NCBI GenBank assembly: GCA_021775875.1
Contig: JAJFHA010000007.1
Coordinates: forward strand, 1-64,000
From: Hyphomicrobiales bacterium
GTDB taxonomy: Bacteria > Pseudomonadota > Alphaproteobacteria > Rhizobiales > NORP267
DNA length: 64,000 nt
Reading direction: 5' to 3'
Of this stretch, positions 49,122 through 57,982 are shown one piece after another. The notes beneath the pieces were generated by a model, which searched no databases, was not told the DNA's origin, and worked only from the letters and a program-made list of their open reading frames with translations. Position numbers and translations under genes: made by a program. Position 1 is the first letter of the stretch. The number at the start of each line of letters is the position of its first letter.

Positions 49122-52100
49122 TCAAACTCCGTCAGCGTTCAATATATTATCAAGCGCAGGAACATCCGGAGTTGACGTAAAAATGCCTTTGTAAGCCTTG
49201 CTCTTTATCCAATTGGTCATGGCGTCAAAATTCATAGGTTTGGCCACAAAATAACCCTGGATTGAGCTATTGCCGATAGAAGCAATGGAATCCCACTGTT
49301 GCTGGGTCTCGACGCCTTCACAGACAACACGTAAATCCATTAATTTTGCCATTGAAATCAGGGAAGTAACGATGCCCTGCTGCTTTTGGTTGTTGATCAT
49401 CTGATAGACGAATGACCGGTCTATTTTCAAACCATTGATCGGCATTGTGGATAAATGAGACAAGGACGCGTAACCCGTCCCGAAATCGTCCAGTTCAACA
49501 TGGATCCCCCGGGCTACAAATTGTTTGAGAATATGCAGGATATTGGCATTTGGATCGTCGAATATAAACGACTCCAGAAATTCCACCGTCAGATAACGTG
49601 GCTCAACCCCATGTTTTTCCATGCTGTTGAAAAAATCATCCAGAAAACAGCTCTTTCTCAGGTGTTGTGGCGAGAGGTTGATCGCCAGCCTGCCAAAATC
49701 CACACCTTCTTCCTTCCAGTTTTGAATGGCCACCATGGCATAGTCGAAGACCTTGCACCCCATGGCAGGCGCCAATCCGGTTGCTTCCGCCACTTCCAGG
49801 AATTCACCAGGTCCAAGTACGCCACGGTCTGGATGGTTCCAGCGCAGCAAGGCTTCAAGCCCGGTGATGGTTTCATCGTTGACGTTCAATTGTGGTTGGA
49901 AATAAAGCTCAAGCTGATCCTCTTCGATCGCAATTCTCAGTTCCTGCTCGATCCTGGATTCTGTATCGATTCTCTCCTTCATTTCGGTTGTGAAGAATTG
50001 ATAGCCGTCGCGGCCAAGTTCCTTGGTCTTGTAAAGCGCCAGGTCGGAAAATATCATCAACGATTCAAGATCCAGCGCATCTTGCGGGTAACGCGCCACG
50101 CCAAGACTGACAGTCGGCCGCAAAATGGTTTTATCATATTGCAATGGGATAGCGACCAGGTCAGTTAATTCTTCACAGATGACTGCCAGATCCTGATCAC
50201 CCTCACACTCGACGAGTGCAACAAACTCGTCACCCCCCCATCGATAGGACTTGAAATTGGCAAACTCGCTGGCCAGCATGTTCATCCGCCCTCCCAGCGT
50301 CGTCAACAGATGGTCGCCGGCGGCATGGCCCAATGTATCATTTACCCGTTTGAAATTATCGAGATCGATCTGAATAATGGCAAAGCCCCGGCTAGGATCC
50401 GCCTCGGCGAAAAGTTCGTTCAAGTCTTTTTTACAATGCGCCCGGTTGGCAAGTCCCGTCAATTCATCGAAATAGGCGATGACTTCAAGCTGATCCTTGG
50501 CGTCCTGCAATTCCGCCTCTCGCGCGCGGTGAGCGGTAACGTCAATAATTGTAGTGTGAATTACATTATTTTCCAGAACCCGTTCCACAACCACAATTTG
50601 TCGGCCATCAGCCAGCCCAAATTCTTTTTCCGCTATTTTGGCCCTGCGACGAAAAGACTTCTGTTTCTGCAACCAGTCTTTCTTGTCCAGGCCATCCAAA
50701 TTCCAGATTCCGTTATCAAAACCAACGGACATCAAGTCTTCGAACGCCACTCCTTCCACAATCATATCCCGGATGGACGAGTGAAAACCCCGATAGGCTT
50801 CGTTGGCCAGTATCAACCGGTCATTTGCATCCCATATGACAAAGCCATTGCTCATCGAATTGATCGATGAGACAAGATGCTGATGAGCTTGATCCTGGGC
50901 CATTTTTGCCTGGCGCAAATCCCGCGCGATAATGGTGGCCTCATTTGACTTGTCTTTTAGGGCAGTCAGCATGTCTTCCGCTTCGGTAATGTCCATATAA
51001 GTCGTTATAAATCCGCCGCCCGGCAGAGGCCAACCCTTGATCTCCAGATGCATGCCATTGGATGCGATTCTCTTGAAAGAGTGTTTTTCGAATTTCTTCG
51101 CGAGGTCAGATCTTTCACCGACAAGTGTTTCTACATCGCCCTCGCCATATTCGCCGCGCTCCGCATTGTATCTTATGATCGCTTCATAAGATGTCCCAAC
51201 AGGAAGCAAATCCTCCGGCAATTCCAGCAAATTATAAAAGGCCGGATTGGCTTGTTGCAAAATCAGTTCCTTGGTGAAAACACTGATGCCGCCAGGAAAA
51301 TTGTCGAATGTTGAAGTTAATATATTCAGGTTGCTATAGAGCTCAATTTCAGCATTCTTACGATCCGTAATATCGTTTCTGAGCGAAATATACTGGACAA
51401 CCTTGCCGGTCGCATCCTGGAATGGTGTGATAGTTGTTTCCACCCAATAATGTGACCCATCCTTGGCGCGGTTTTGGATATCGCCATACCAGGTCCCACC
51501 ATTCGCGATGGTTTTGTACATATCGGTAAAGAAAGATTTTGAGTGGTGACCTGAGTTCAATAGGCGGTGATCAAGGCCCAACAACTCGTCCCTGTCATAC
51601 TTTGAGATTTCGCAGAACTTGTCATTGACATAGGTAATGCGGCCCTTGGTATCAGTCATCGCAACGATTGCGTGTCCGTATTCAATTAGATTGTGGGAAG
51701 CTGCCAAGATTAGATCTGCGCCAGCATCTTCCAGGGCTTTCTCCATTCGTGTTTTTGCTTTCCGCTGCTTGATCACGGACCCCAAAGCAGGAGATACTAA
51801 CTTGAGAAATCCAGCGTCAATCTCACTGGGCTCATACCCGAGTTCGGGATACAGTGTCATGACACCCTGAATATTTTTTGTTCCGTCCAGAAGAGGCACA
51901 TTATAATATGCATGCGGTGTCATGCCCGCGAAGCTGATGTCGCAATTATCGTCTGCGCTAGGGGTGAACTGGATATCCTTGTTTAGGACTGTTTCACCAC
52001 GTATAAAACAGGGGTAAGCCTCATTGGCACAAAGGCCGTGCAATTCGGGAGTAAGCTGGCGAGTGGCAGCAAGGGCCAAAGCGCCAGTTTTTTCTTGAGA

Positions 52101-52271
52101 AAGAAAAATTGCCCCCTTTTTCAAATTATGTAGATGTGATCCTGAAAATACAGCATCGAGGGCCTGCGCCAGAACTTCTTTGCAGTTTAGCTCCGAGAAT
52201 GACAACTGCGCGATCGCGTTGACCGTGCGCTGAACATCGAGAGCTATTTGTATTTGATTTTTTTTCGTCAT
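49122..52271 (-). CDS. GAF-PAS-PAS-PAS-GGDEF-EAL cyclic di-GMP enzyme
   Basis: A 1049-residue cytoplasmic signalling protein. It has an N-terminal GAF domain (about 1-170), three PAS regions (about 190-310, 315-435 and 460-590), GGDEF (about 600-765) and EAL (about 780-1035). The GGDEF site is intact (RWGGDEFVAL; DLDNFKRVNDTLGHAAGD); no RxxD inhibitory site precedes it. The EAL residues are also present (EALLRWNHP, INLSPQ, ELDDFGTGYASL, LKIDRSFV, CEGVET, QGYFVAKP). Both synthesis and hydrolysis of c-di-GMP are therefore possible. It is the first gene of a pair with the DUF2336 gene. Confidence 0.95.
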   Translation of the reverse strand: MTKKNQIQIALDVQRTVNAIAQLSFSELNCKEVLAQALDAVFSGSHLHNLKKGAIFLSQEKTGALALAATRQLTPELHGLCANEAYPCFIRGETVLNKDIQFTPSADDNCDISFAGMTPHAYYNVPLLDGTKNIQGVMTLYPELGYEPSEIDAGFLKLVSPALGSVIKQRKAKTRMEKALEDAGADLILAASHNLIEYGHAIVAMTDTKGRITYVNDKFCEISKYDRDELLGLDHRLLNSGHHSKSFFTDMYKTIANGGTWYGDIQNRAKDGSHYWVETTITPFQDATGKVVQYISLRNDITDRKNAEIELYSNLNILTSTFDNFPGGISVFTKELILQQANPAFYNLLELPEDLLPVGTSYEAIIRYNAERGEYGEGDVETLVGERSDLAKKFEKHSFKRIASNGMHLEIKGWPLPGGGFITTYMDITEAEDMLTALKDKSNEATIIARDLRQAKMAQDQAHQHLVSSINSMSNGFVIWDANDRLILANEAYRGFHSSIRDMIVEGVAFEDLMSVGFDNGIWNLDGLDKKDWLQKQKSFRRRAKIAEKEFGLADGRQIVVVERVLENNVIHTTIIDVTAHRAREAELQDAKDQLEVIAYFDELTGLANRAHCKKDLNELFAEADPSRGFAIIQIDLDNFKRVNDTLGHAAGDHLLTTLGGRMNMLASEFANFKSYRWGGDEFVALVECEGDQDLAVICEELTDLVAIPLQYDKTILRPTVSLGVARYPQDALDLESLMIFSDLALYKTKELGRDGYQFFTTEMKERIDTESRIEQELRIAIEEDQLELYFQPQLNVNDETITGLEALLRWNHPDRGVLGPGEFLEVAEATGLAPAMGCKVFDYAMVAIQNWKEEGVDFGRLAINLSPQHLRKSCFLDDFFNSMEKHGVEPRYLTVEFLESFIFDDPNANILHILKQFVARGIHVELDDFGTGYASLSHLSTMPINGLKIDRSFVYQMINNQKQQGIVTSLISMAKLMDLRVVCEGVETQQQWDSIASIGNSSIQGYFVAKPMNFDAMTNWIKSKAYKGIFTSTPDVPALDNILNADGV

Positions 52272-53214
52272 CGTCTGTTTGGCAATCCATGCAAGTATGC
52301 TTGTTCGGTCAATCCTTTGAGAAGACGGCGAGCACTGAGAGATTGAGGCAATGTCATGTCTTCACCAAAACCATTGTTTGTCGTTCAGCTATTGGAAATC
52401 CAGTATTAAATAGCGATGTCGCTTGGCTGATATAGGCAGCCAATCTGATAAAAATTTTCAGAGTCATCTTCTGAACAACCTCATTTAGGTAATTTGTTTC
52501 TGAGCTTCTGACCGACATCAATATTTTCGTATCGAAAAGTAGTTTTCGTTTACACGGTTACGGTCCAAGATACGTCCGTTGTGCACCCACCAATTTCGCT
52601 TTCAGCTGTTAGGACGTTGATTTCTATAACAAATTTTTTATTGAAATAAGACATTACGAAACCCTATAAATTTAAAATAATCAGTTTACGGAAATTTATA
52701 TAAAAAATAATAATAATTTGTAAAACAATGTCATTTGATGAGAGGTTGTTTATACTACAAATATACTGTATTTTATATTTTTATAAGGGTAATGTTTTTT
52801 ATATTTCTTAAAAATGATCGAGATCCAGCCTCATAACCGATAGCTGATGATAGCTACGACGCGACGGAATCCCTTGAGCCTGCCAAACATTCTCTCGACA
52901 ACGTTTAGGTGTCTGTAAAGCTCCCGAGAGAAACAGTTTTTCAACAGTATTGGCAATTAGAAAACTCTGTACACCTGTACACAAGAGTGCTGTTTTTCAC
53001 CAGAAAACGGTCCTGTTCGCCTATCCATTGAATCTGCTTGATCAAGTATAAAAAATTTATCGACGCATTTAACGCCATTATACTTGTAAATTGAGTCCAA
53101 TAGTTTGGTGAAACTGGCAACCCACCTAGGTGCGGTGAGAATGTATATGTACGTTGGACCTTATTTGAACTCTGGAATCAATATCTCTAAAAACTCTTAA
53201 ATAATTGATTTTAT
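52272..53214. other. 943-base AT-rich gene-poor region
   Basis: This lies between the GGDEF/EAL gene and tRNA-Arg. Visibly richer in A/T than the flanks, with runs of ATAATAATAA and TTTATATTTTT type around 52620-52810. It holds a transposase relic (52831-52950) and a tandem octamer CTGTACAC twice (52967-52982). One minus-strand frame (about 52960-53160) is open for some 65 codons but lacks a start codon and family resemblance. No intact gene is supported. Confidence 0.7.
52831..52950 (-). pseudogene. IS5-family transposase, C-terminal relic
   Basis: The minus-strand translation gives LLKNCFSRELYRHLNVVE followed by RMFGRLKGFRRVVAIISYRL and a stop at 52831. This closely follows the conserved C-terminal catalytic-Glu region of IS5-type (IS427-like) transposases (xRxxxYRxRNxVERxFxRLKxFRRIATRYDK). 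The Glu of VER is the expected E of DDE. A stop codon interrupts the frame just upstream, and the DD-containing part is missing. It is a decayed mobile-element fragment in AT-rich DNA. Confidence 0.7.
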
Positions 53215-53291
53215 TGGTGATCCCGGCGCGATTCGAACGCGCGACCCCCAGATTAGGAATCTGGTGCTCTATCCAACTGAGCTACGGGACC
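53215..53291 (-). tRNA. tRNA-Arg (anticodon CCT)
   Basis: The minus strand folds as a standard tRNA. Acceptor GGTCCCG pairs with CGGGATC (one G-U), the D-arm contains AGCTCAGTTGGATAGAGC, the anticodon stem-loop is CCAGA TTCCTAA TCTGG with anticodon CCT, and the T-arm is GCGCG TTCGAAT CGCGC. CCA is encoded. Total 77 bases. It is intact and probably functional, reading AGG. Its 3' end faces the AT-rich accessory segment, as expected for an integration target. Confidence 0.97.
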
Positions 53292-53394
53292 TGAAATGGT
53301 TTTTAGCCGGTACGTGTGGGACCAGACAAGCGCCAAATTCAATTTCAAACACGGTCACACGGTCACACTCGGGGGCTATCCGATACCGGTTGTT

Positions 53395-53433
53395 TTGTTC
53401 GGGCGGGTGTAATTTTCGCACCCGCCCGAACAA
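53395..53433. terminator. 15-bp perfect hairpin between cyclase gene and tRNA
   Basis: TTGTTCGGGCGGGTG (53395-53409), nine-base loop, then the exact reverse complement (53419-53433). It lies six bases past the stop codon of the cyclase-family gene on the minus strand, so it probably ends or protects that mRNA. On the minus strand an A-rich rather than T-rich stretch follows, which is unusual for an intrinsic terminator. Confidence 0.6.
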
Positions 53434-53438
53434 TCTCC

Positions 53439-54572
53439 CTATTGTCCCGGCGCACCAATCGCAACCGGGCGCACAGGCGAACCTGAATGACCGCGCGACA
53501 GCAACGGCAGCACAATGGTGCATGACGTCCAGACATTGTCAGCCGCCAGCGCCGTCAGATTGGCATTCTGGATCTGATGAATCCCGGATACTGCCAGATT
53601 TTGATGATGGATCGCAAATGGCAAGCCGTCATCCATGCCGTTTGGTGGCATTGCCTGGCCCTGGAATTGGCCTTGGGCCACCGGATCGGTAAACGGATTG
53701 TCCAGCGCCACCAGCACCACGGCTTTTTCCTGCAAATAAGTGGCCGCATCGACGGCAAGCCCTGGTCCCATTGAATAATAGGTCTTGTCTTCATCCGGAT
53801 CAGCCCAGCCTTCGCCCCAACCGGTGTAGATGTAGACTACATCACCAGGCAGAATGCCGCGCCATCCCAAGCCCTGTGCTTCAAGCATCCCATCGATATC
53901 AGCCGCTGTGATCAATTGCCCCGGTGCCATGGCGTTACCGCCACCAAGAAACGCCTTGGCGTCCAGCAAAACGGCGGTCGTGATGATCGGCGGTACATTT
54001 TCAATGCCGAGCCGCAACAAAGATGAATCATCAGTCGGTTTCACATCTTCCTGGTTATAGCCGCCATAATAATGCGCCCCGGCAGCCGCGTTTTCACTTG
54101 AACCGTCCCAGGCATCATCCAGATAAGCAAAATGTCCGAGCGCATCCATCTGCGTACCCTGAGCTCCGGGTTCACCGCCGGTAACCTGCTCACCATTAAA
54201 AGCGTGGCGGGTGCCAGGCAACGTGACGGTTGGGGTGAACTCATATCCGAGCGGCCTGCCAAACGGTGACAGAGGCATCGTATTGGAACGCTCGTGGCTA
54301 ACTTCATATGATTTTGAATTGCCATTTGCCAGATGATAAGCGCAGCGCATCCAGGTGCCGTTGCCGATCGCATTTGCCATGCCGCGCTCATCGCCCGTTG
54401 GCCACGGTCCAGATGGCACCATGGCTTGAGATGCCGTGACAGCATTCATCTGCGCGTCCGACGCTGCACTCGCAACGCCAGATCCTGCGCCGGTCAACAC
54501 GAATGCCGCCACCCCTGTTAGCAGCAATTTTGTGAGCTGACTCCGGTCATTATTCTTTGTTCTAGTTTGCAT
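53439..54572 (-). CDS. exported cyclase-family (kynurenine formamidase-like) protein
   Basis: A 377-residue protein with a signal peptide (LLLTGVAAFVLTGAGSGVASA) and a cyclase/kynurenine formamidase-type domain. The metal motif HxGTHxDxPxH appears as AQGTQMDALGH: GT, D and the last H are kept, while the two earlier His are Ala and Gln. Other segments (GDVVYIYTGWGEGW, LAVDAATYLQEKAVVLVALDNPF, AIHHQNLAVSGIHQIQNANL) fit the family. Enzymes of this group hydrolyse amides or lactones with Mn or Zn. The substrate is unknown. It is monocistronic with a hairpin downstream. Confidence 0.88.
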   Translation of the reverse strand: MQTRTKNNDRSQLTKLLLTGVAAFVLTGAGSGVASAASDAQMNAVTASQAMVPSGPWPTGDERGMANAIGNGTWMRCAYHLANGNSKSYEVSHERSNTMPLSPFGRPLGYEFTPTVTLPGTRHAFNGEQVTGGEPGAQGTQMDALGHFAYLDDAWDGSSENAAAGAHYYGGYNQEDVKPTDDSSLLRLGIENVPPIITTAVLLDAKAFLGGGNAMAPGQLITAADIDGMLEAQGLGWRGILPGDVVYIYTGWGEGWADPDEDKTYYSMGPGLAVDAATYLQEKAVVLVALDNPFTDPVAQGQFQGQAMPPNGMDDGLPFAIHHQNLAVSGIHQIQNANLTALAADNVWTSCTIVLPLLSRGHSGSPVRPVAIGAPGQ

Positions 54573-54758
54573 GAACTTCCTCCGTGATTACGTTTTTTTG
54601 TTGCTGTTCGGCAATGACGCGCTGGTGCAACATCCCCAATTCCCTATAAAAGCTTTACATATGACCTTTTGTCCAGAATTTTACGCATGCCATGCAGGGT
54701 AGCGTTTGATAAATTTCCGGCTATGTTGGCGAACGGATCAACAAAATTGTCGAATCGC

Positions 54759-57446
54759 ATGAATTTCAGCAAACCCAATCAAAACCATAAAAAATCGCTT
54801 CCAAAGGCATTCCAGGTTCTTTGCCTGATAGCTATTTTTATCCTGGCCCTCGCCCTGAATAGCCCTGATGGTTTTGCCCAATCAGACAGCGAAAGCCAGA
54901 CGACACAACCAGCCAGCGAAACAGCCACCGAGACAAATCAGACATCTGATGCTGGTTCTGACGAAGTCCCCACATCAGTTGAAGAAAGCACACCCGCCGA
55001 AGACGCCGCGGTTGAAATTGCCGCCCCGGCGGATGCTCTACAGCTCAACGAAGCCGTTAGGCAGCGAATTGACGCAATCGAAAATCAAAGCAAACAGATT
55101 CAGGCTGCCCTTCAGCGCGAAAATCTTGACGACAAGCAACTCTCGGATTTGCGCAGCAAAATAACGGCGTTGCGTGAAGAAGCACAAGATATATCCCTGT
55201 CGCTTTCGCCTCACGTCCAAGCCGTGCAACAGCGTCTGGAACAACTTGGTGCGCCTCCCGGAGAAGGGGAAACGCCGGAAGCCCCTGAAGTTACCAAGGA
55301 GCGCGAACAACAGGCCGCCCTTCTCACAGAAATCAGCGGCGCGGTAACACGTACCAAATTGCTGGTTTTAACGGCCGGGCAAACCGCGACCGTGATCGCT
55401 GAGCGCCGCCGGACCTTTTATTCGGACCGTATTTTCGAGCGTCGGTTTTCAATTCTCGATCTCACCCTGTGGGAGAATTTTTCAGAAGCTGTTCCTGTCG
55501 CCATAGCCCGTTTCAATCTGCTGATTTCAGATTGGGCCGGATCCATCGGCGACAAGGCAGGGTGGGGATTTCTACTGATAAATCTGGCCGTCATCGCGTT
55601 CGCCGGTGTTTTGACAATGATCGTGCACCGCTCCACCAGGCGCTTTGAAAACAGGTCACACCGCCCGGCAGGAATTTCATCCCATACACGTATCACACAC
55701 GCGGCAGCCGTGGCGCTCGCCATCACGGCTATTCCAACTTTAACAGCGGTGGCTCTCTTTGGCGTGTTCGATACGTTCGACTTGTTGCCAACCCGTATCC
55801 GCTTGCTGGCTCAATCAGAAGTATTGAACATCACTTTGTTTTTTGGCGCGTTTGGCCTTTTGACGGCACTATTAGCGCCGCGTCGGCCTCATTGGCGGGT
55901 CGCGCATCTTGACGACGATCACGCCCGTAAATTGTTCCTTTTGATGATCTGTGCGGTTGGGGTTTTCGTTGTTGACAATTATCTGGACCGCCTCGGCACC
56001 ATCCTGTTCACACCGCTTGATCTGGCGATTGGCAAGGGTGCGATTGCCAGCCTGATCATCGCCTTCCTGTTTGCCCTGGTCGCCAGAAAAATCGGTAGCG
56101 CCGCGAATAATCCGGTCAAAGTGTCAGACACAATAACCGGAGCCTTGGCGCCCATCGCCACATCCACCCGTTGGCGCTGGCTGCAAATTGCCTGCTGGGT
56201 CGCAGTTATCGCAATTCCGGTCGCGGCCGTTTTCGGCTATCTGTCACTGGCACAATTCATCGCCACCGAAATTGTCATCGCAACCATCATCATGGGTGCC
56301 GCCGGTCTCACCATGCGGTTCGTAGATGCCATGCTGACGCGTGGCATGGGGCCAGGTGGTGTGCCAGGCTATGCCGAGCGACTGGGAAATACTTTAGGCA
56401 TTCGTCGCACCAGTATCGAACAAGGCGCCATCATCCTGAGCGGCCTGTTCCGCTTGTTGATAGCGTTGCTGGCCCTCTCGCTGCTCCTGATACCGTGGGG
56501 GTTCGAGACCAAAGATATCTTTGGTTGGTTGCGCCGCGCCTTTTTCGGCTTTTCCTTTGGCGAAATTTCCATCTCAATATCCTCGATCCTCCAGGCACTT
56601 GGTTTGTTTGTGCTTGGTATCGTGGCCACACGCGCGATCCAGCGCTGGCTGGAAGTGCGCTATCTGCCCCATACCAATCTGGATATCGGGGTCCGGGATT
56701 CCCTGAAAACAGCAACCGGCTATTTAGGCGTGATCATTGCCGCAACGGTCGGATTTTCGTTCCTAGGTTTCGATATGTCGAATGTAGCCATCGTCGCCGG
56801 GGCCTTATCGCTTGGGATCGGCTTTGGTTTGCAGAGCGTGGTCAATAATTTTGTCTCAGGACTTATTTTGCTCGTGGAGCGCCCCATCAAATCCGGTGAC
56901 TGGATCGTTGTAGGGGCAGATGAAGGCTATGTGCGTAAAATCAGCGTCCGCTCTACGGAGATCGAAACCTTCGATAATGCTACCGTCATTGTCCCAAATT
57001 CAAACCTGATCAGCGGCGTTGTGACAAACTGGATGCATGGCAACACCTCTGGCCGGATCAAAATTCCGATCGGTGTCGGCTATGGTTCTAACCCCGAAGA
57101 AGTGCAGGACATCTTGCTGGATATTGTAACAAATCATCCTGAAATTCTGAAAACCCCTGCCCCTCGGGTATATTTCCTGGATTTTGGCGACAGCGCCCTG
57201 TCTTTCGAAGTCCGCGCATATCTGAAGAATATTGATTTCGGGATGTCGGTGAAAAGTGATTTGCGCATCACAATGCTCAACAAACTACGCGCCGCAAATA
57301 TCGAGATTCCGTTCCCGCAACGCGACCTTCATTTACACTATGCCGACAAGAAATCTGAGCCTGCTGGTAAAACTTCTAAAGCCACGCCAAAGCGAACCCG
57401 CAAGAGAAAAGCCGTCCAGCCCATCATTCCGGACGGTAGCGAATAA
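54759..57446 (+). CDS. large MscS-family mechanosensitive channel (DUF3772-type N-terminus)
   Basis: An 895-residue channel with a signal peptide (FQVLCLIAIFILALALNS, ending FAQ). A Ser/Thr/Glu/Gln-rich stretch and a periplasmic coiled coil (about 90-220) follow, then several transmembrane helices and the C-terminal MscS pore and beta domain (about 650-850; LGIGFGLQSVVNNFVSGLILLVERPIKSGDWI, ETFDNATVIVPNSNLISGVVTNW). The end is Lys/Arg-rich. It releases solutes on hypo-osmotic shock. Start uncertain: in-frame TTG at 54669 and ATGs at 54687 and 54723 also exist; the chosen ATG directly precedes the signal peptide. Its stop overlaps the next ATG by one base. Confidence 0.9.
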   Translation: MNFSKPNQNHKKSLPKAFQVLCLIAIFILALALNSPDGFAQSDSESQTTQPASETATETNQTSDAGSDEVPTSVEESTPAEDAAVEIAAPADALQLNEAVRQRIDAIENQSKQIQAALQRENLDDKQLSDLRSKITALREEAQDISLSLSPHVQAVQQRLEQLGAPPGEGETPEAPEVTKEREQQAALLTEISGAVTRTKLLVLTAGQTATVIAERRRTFYSDRIFERRFSILDLTLWENFSEAVPVAIARFNLLISDWAGSIGDKAGWGFLLINLAVIAFAGVLTMIVHRSTRRFENRSHRPAGISSHTRITHAAAVALAITAIPTLTAVALFGVFDTFDLLPTRIRLLAQSEVLNITLFFGAFGLLTALLAPRRPHWRVAHLDDDHARKLFLLMICAVGVFVVDNYLDRLGTILFTPLDLAIGKGAIASLIIAFLFALVARKIGSAANNPVKVSDTITGALAPIATSTRWRWLQIACWVAVIAIPVAAVFGYLSLAQFIATEIVIATIIMGAAGLTMRFVDAMLTRGMGPGGVPGYAERLGNTLGIRRTSIEQGAIILSGLFRLLIALLALSLLLIPWGFETKDIFGWLRRAFFGFSFGEISISISSILQALGLFVLGIVATRAIQRWLEVRYLPHTNLDIGVRDSLKTATGYLGVIIAATVGFSFLGFDMSNVAIVAGALSLGIGFGLQSVVNNFVSGLILLVERPIKSGDWIVVGADEGYVRKISVRSTEIETFDNATVIVPNSNLISGVVTNWMHGNTSGRIKIPIGVGYGSNPEEVQDILLDIVTNHPEILKTPAPRVYFLDFGDSALSFEVRAYLKNIDFGMSVKSDLRITMLNKLRAANIEIPFPQRDLHLHYADKKSEPAGKTSKATPKRTRKRKAVQPIIPDGSE

Positions 57447-57970
57447 TGTTGGAAGCCAAAAAATCTGTCCCGTCCCGCTTTTTTGCAGGACTGGTTTTTG
57501 CCGGTCTGCTTGTCGTCGGTGGATGCGGCCAGAATTCTGGCGAACCGGAAATTTATCAAAGCCTGGCCGCCGGCAACGTCCAGCTAAATGCCAACGAAGC
57601 CCGCGGAATTATCAACCAATACCGCCAGTCTCTTGGTCTTGCCAATCTGGCCCTTGATCCGGTTCTGATGGCGGAGGCCGACCGGCACGCCCGCGACATG
57701 GCAACCCACGATGAGGTTGGCCACAATGTATCCTCCCGCGGCGGGTTTGCGGCGCGAACCCGGGGTGCGGGAATACAACGCACTCACGCTGCGGAAAATG
57801 TTGGTGCAGGATACCATACCATCGCTCAGGCATTTTCCGGCTGGCGGGGAAGTCCCAACCATGACCTGAATATGCGCAGTTCTGAGAGCCGCCGGATGGG
57901 GATCGCGGCAGCCTATAATGCCCAAAGCAAATACAAGGTTTTCTGGGTCCTGATTGTCACCAGCGACTGA
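57446..57970 (+). CDS. CAP-domain (SCP/PR1) lipoprotein
   Basis: A 174-residue predicted lipoprotein (lipobox VVGGC near residue 27) with a CAP domain: LNANEARGIINQYRQSLGLANLALDPVLMAEADRHARDMAT, HAAENVGAGYHTIAQAFSGWRGSPNHDLNMRSSESRRMGIA. Bacterial CAP-domain proteins are exported, with mostly unknown roles. It is coupled to the MscS gene (TAATG), so the channel and this lipoprotein are made together. Confidence 0.88.
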   Translation: MLEAKKSVPSRFFAGLVFAGLLVVGGCGQNSGEPEIYQSLAAGNVQLNANEARGIINQYRQSLGLANLALDPVLMAEADRHARDMATHDEVGHNVSSRGGFAARTRGAGIQRTHAAENVGAGYHTIAQAFSGWRGSPNHDLNMRSSESRRMGIAAAYNAQSKYKVFWVLIVTSD

Positions 57971-57982
57971 TCAGGATCAAAA

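Noticed and set aside
52960-53160. Minus-strand 65-codon open frame in the AT-rich region
   Set aside because: No start codon in a useful position and no similarity I can recognise; possibly more decayed mobile DNA.
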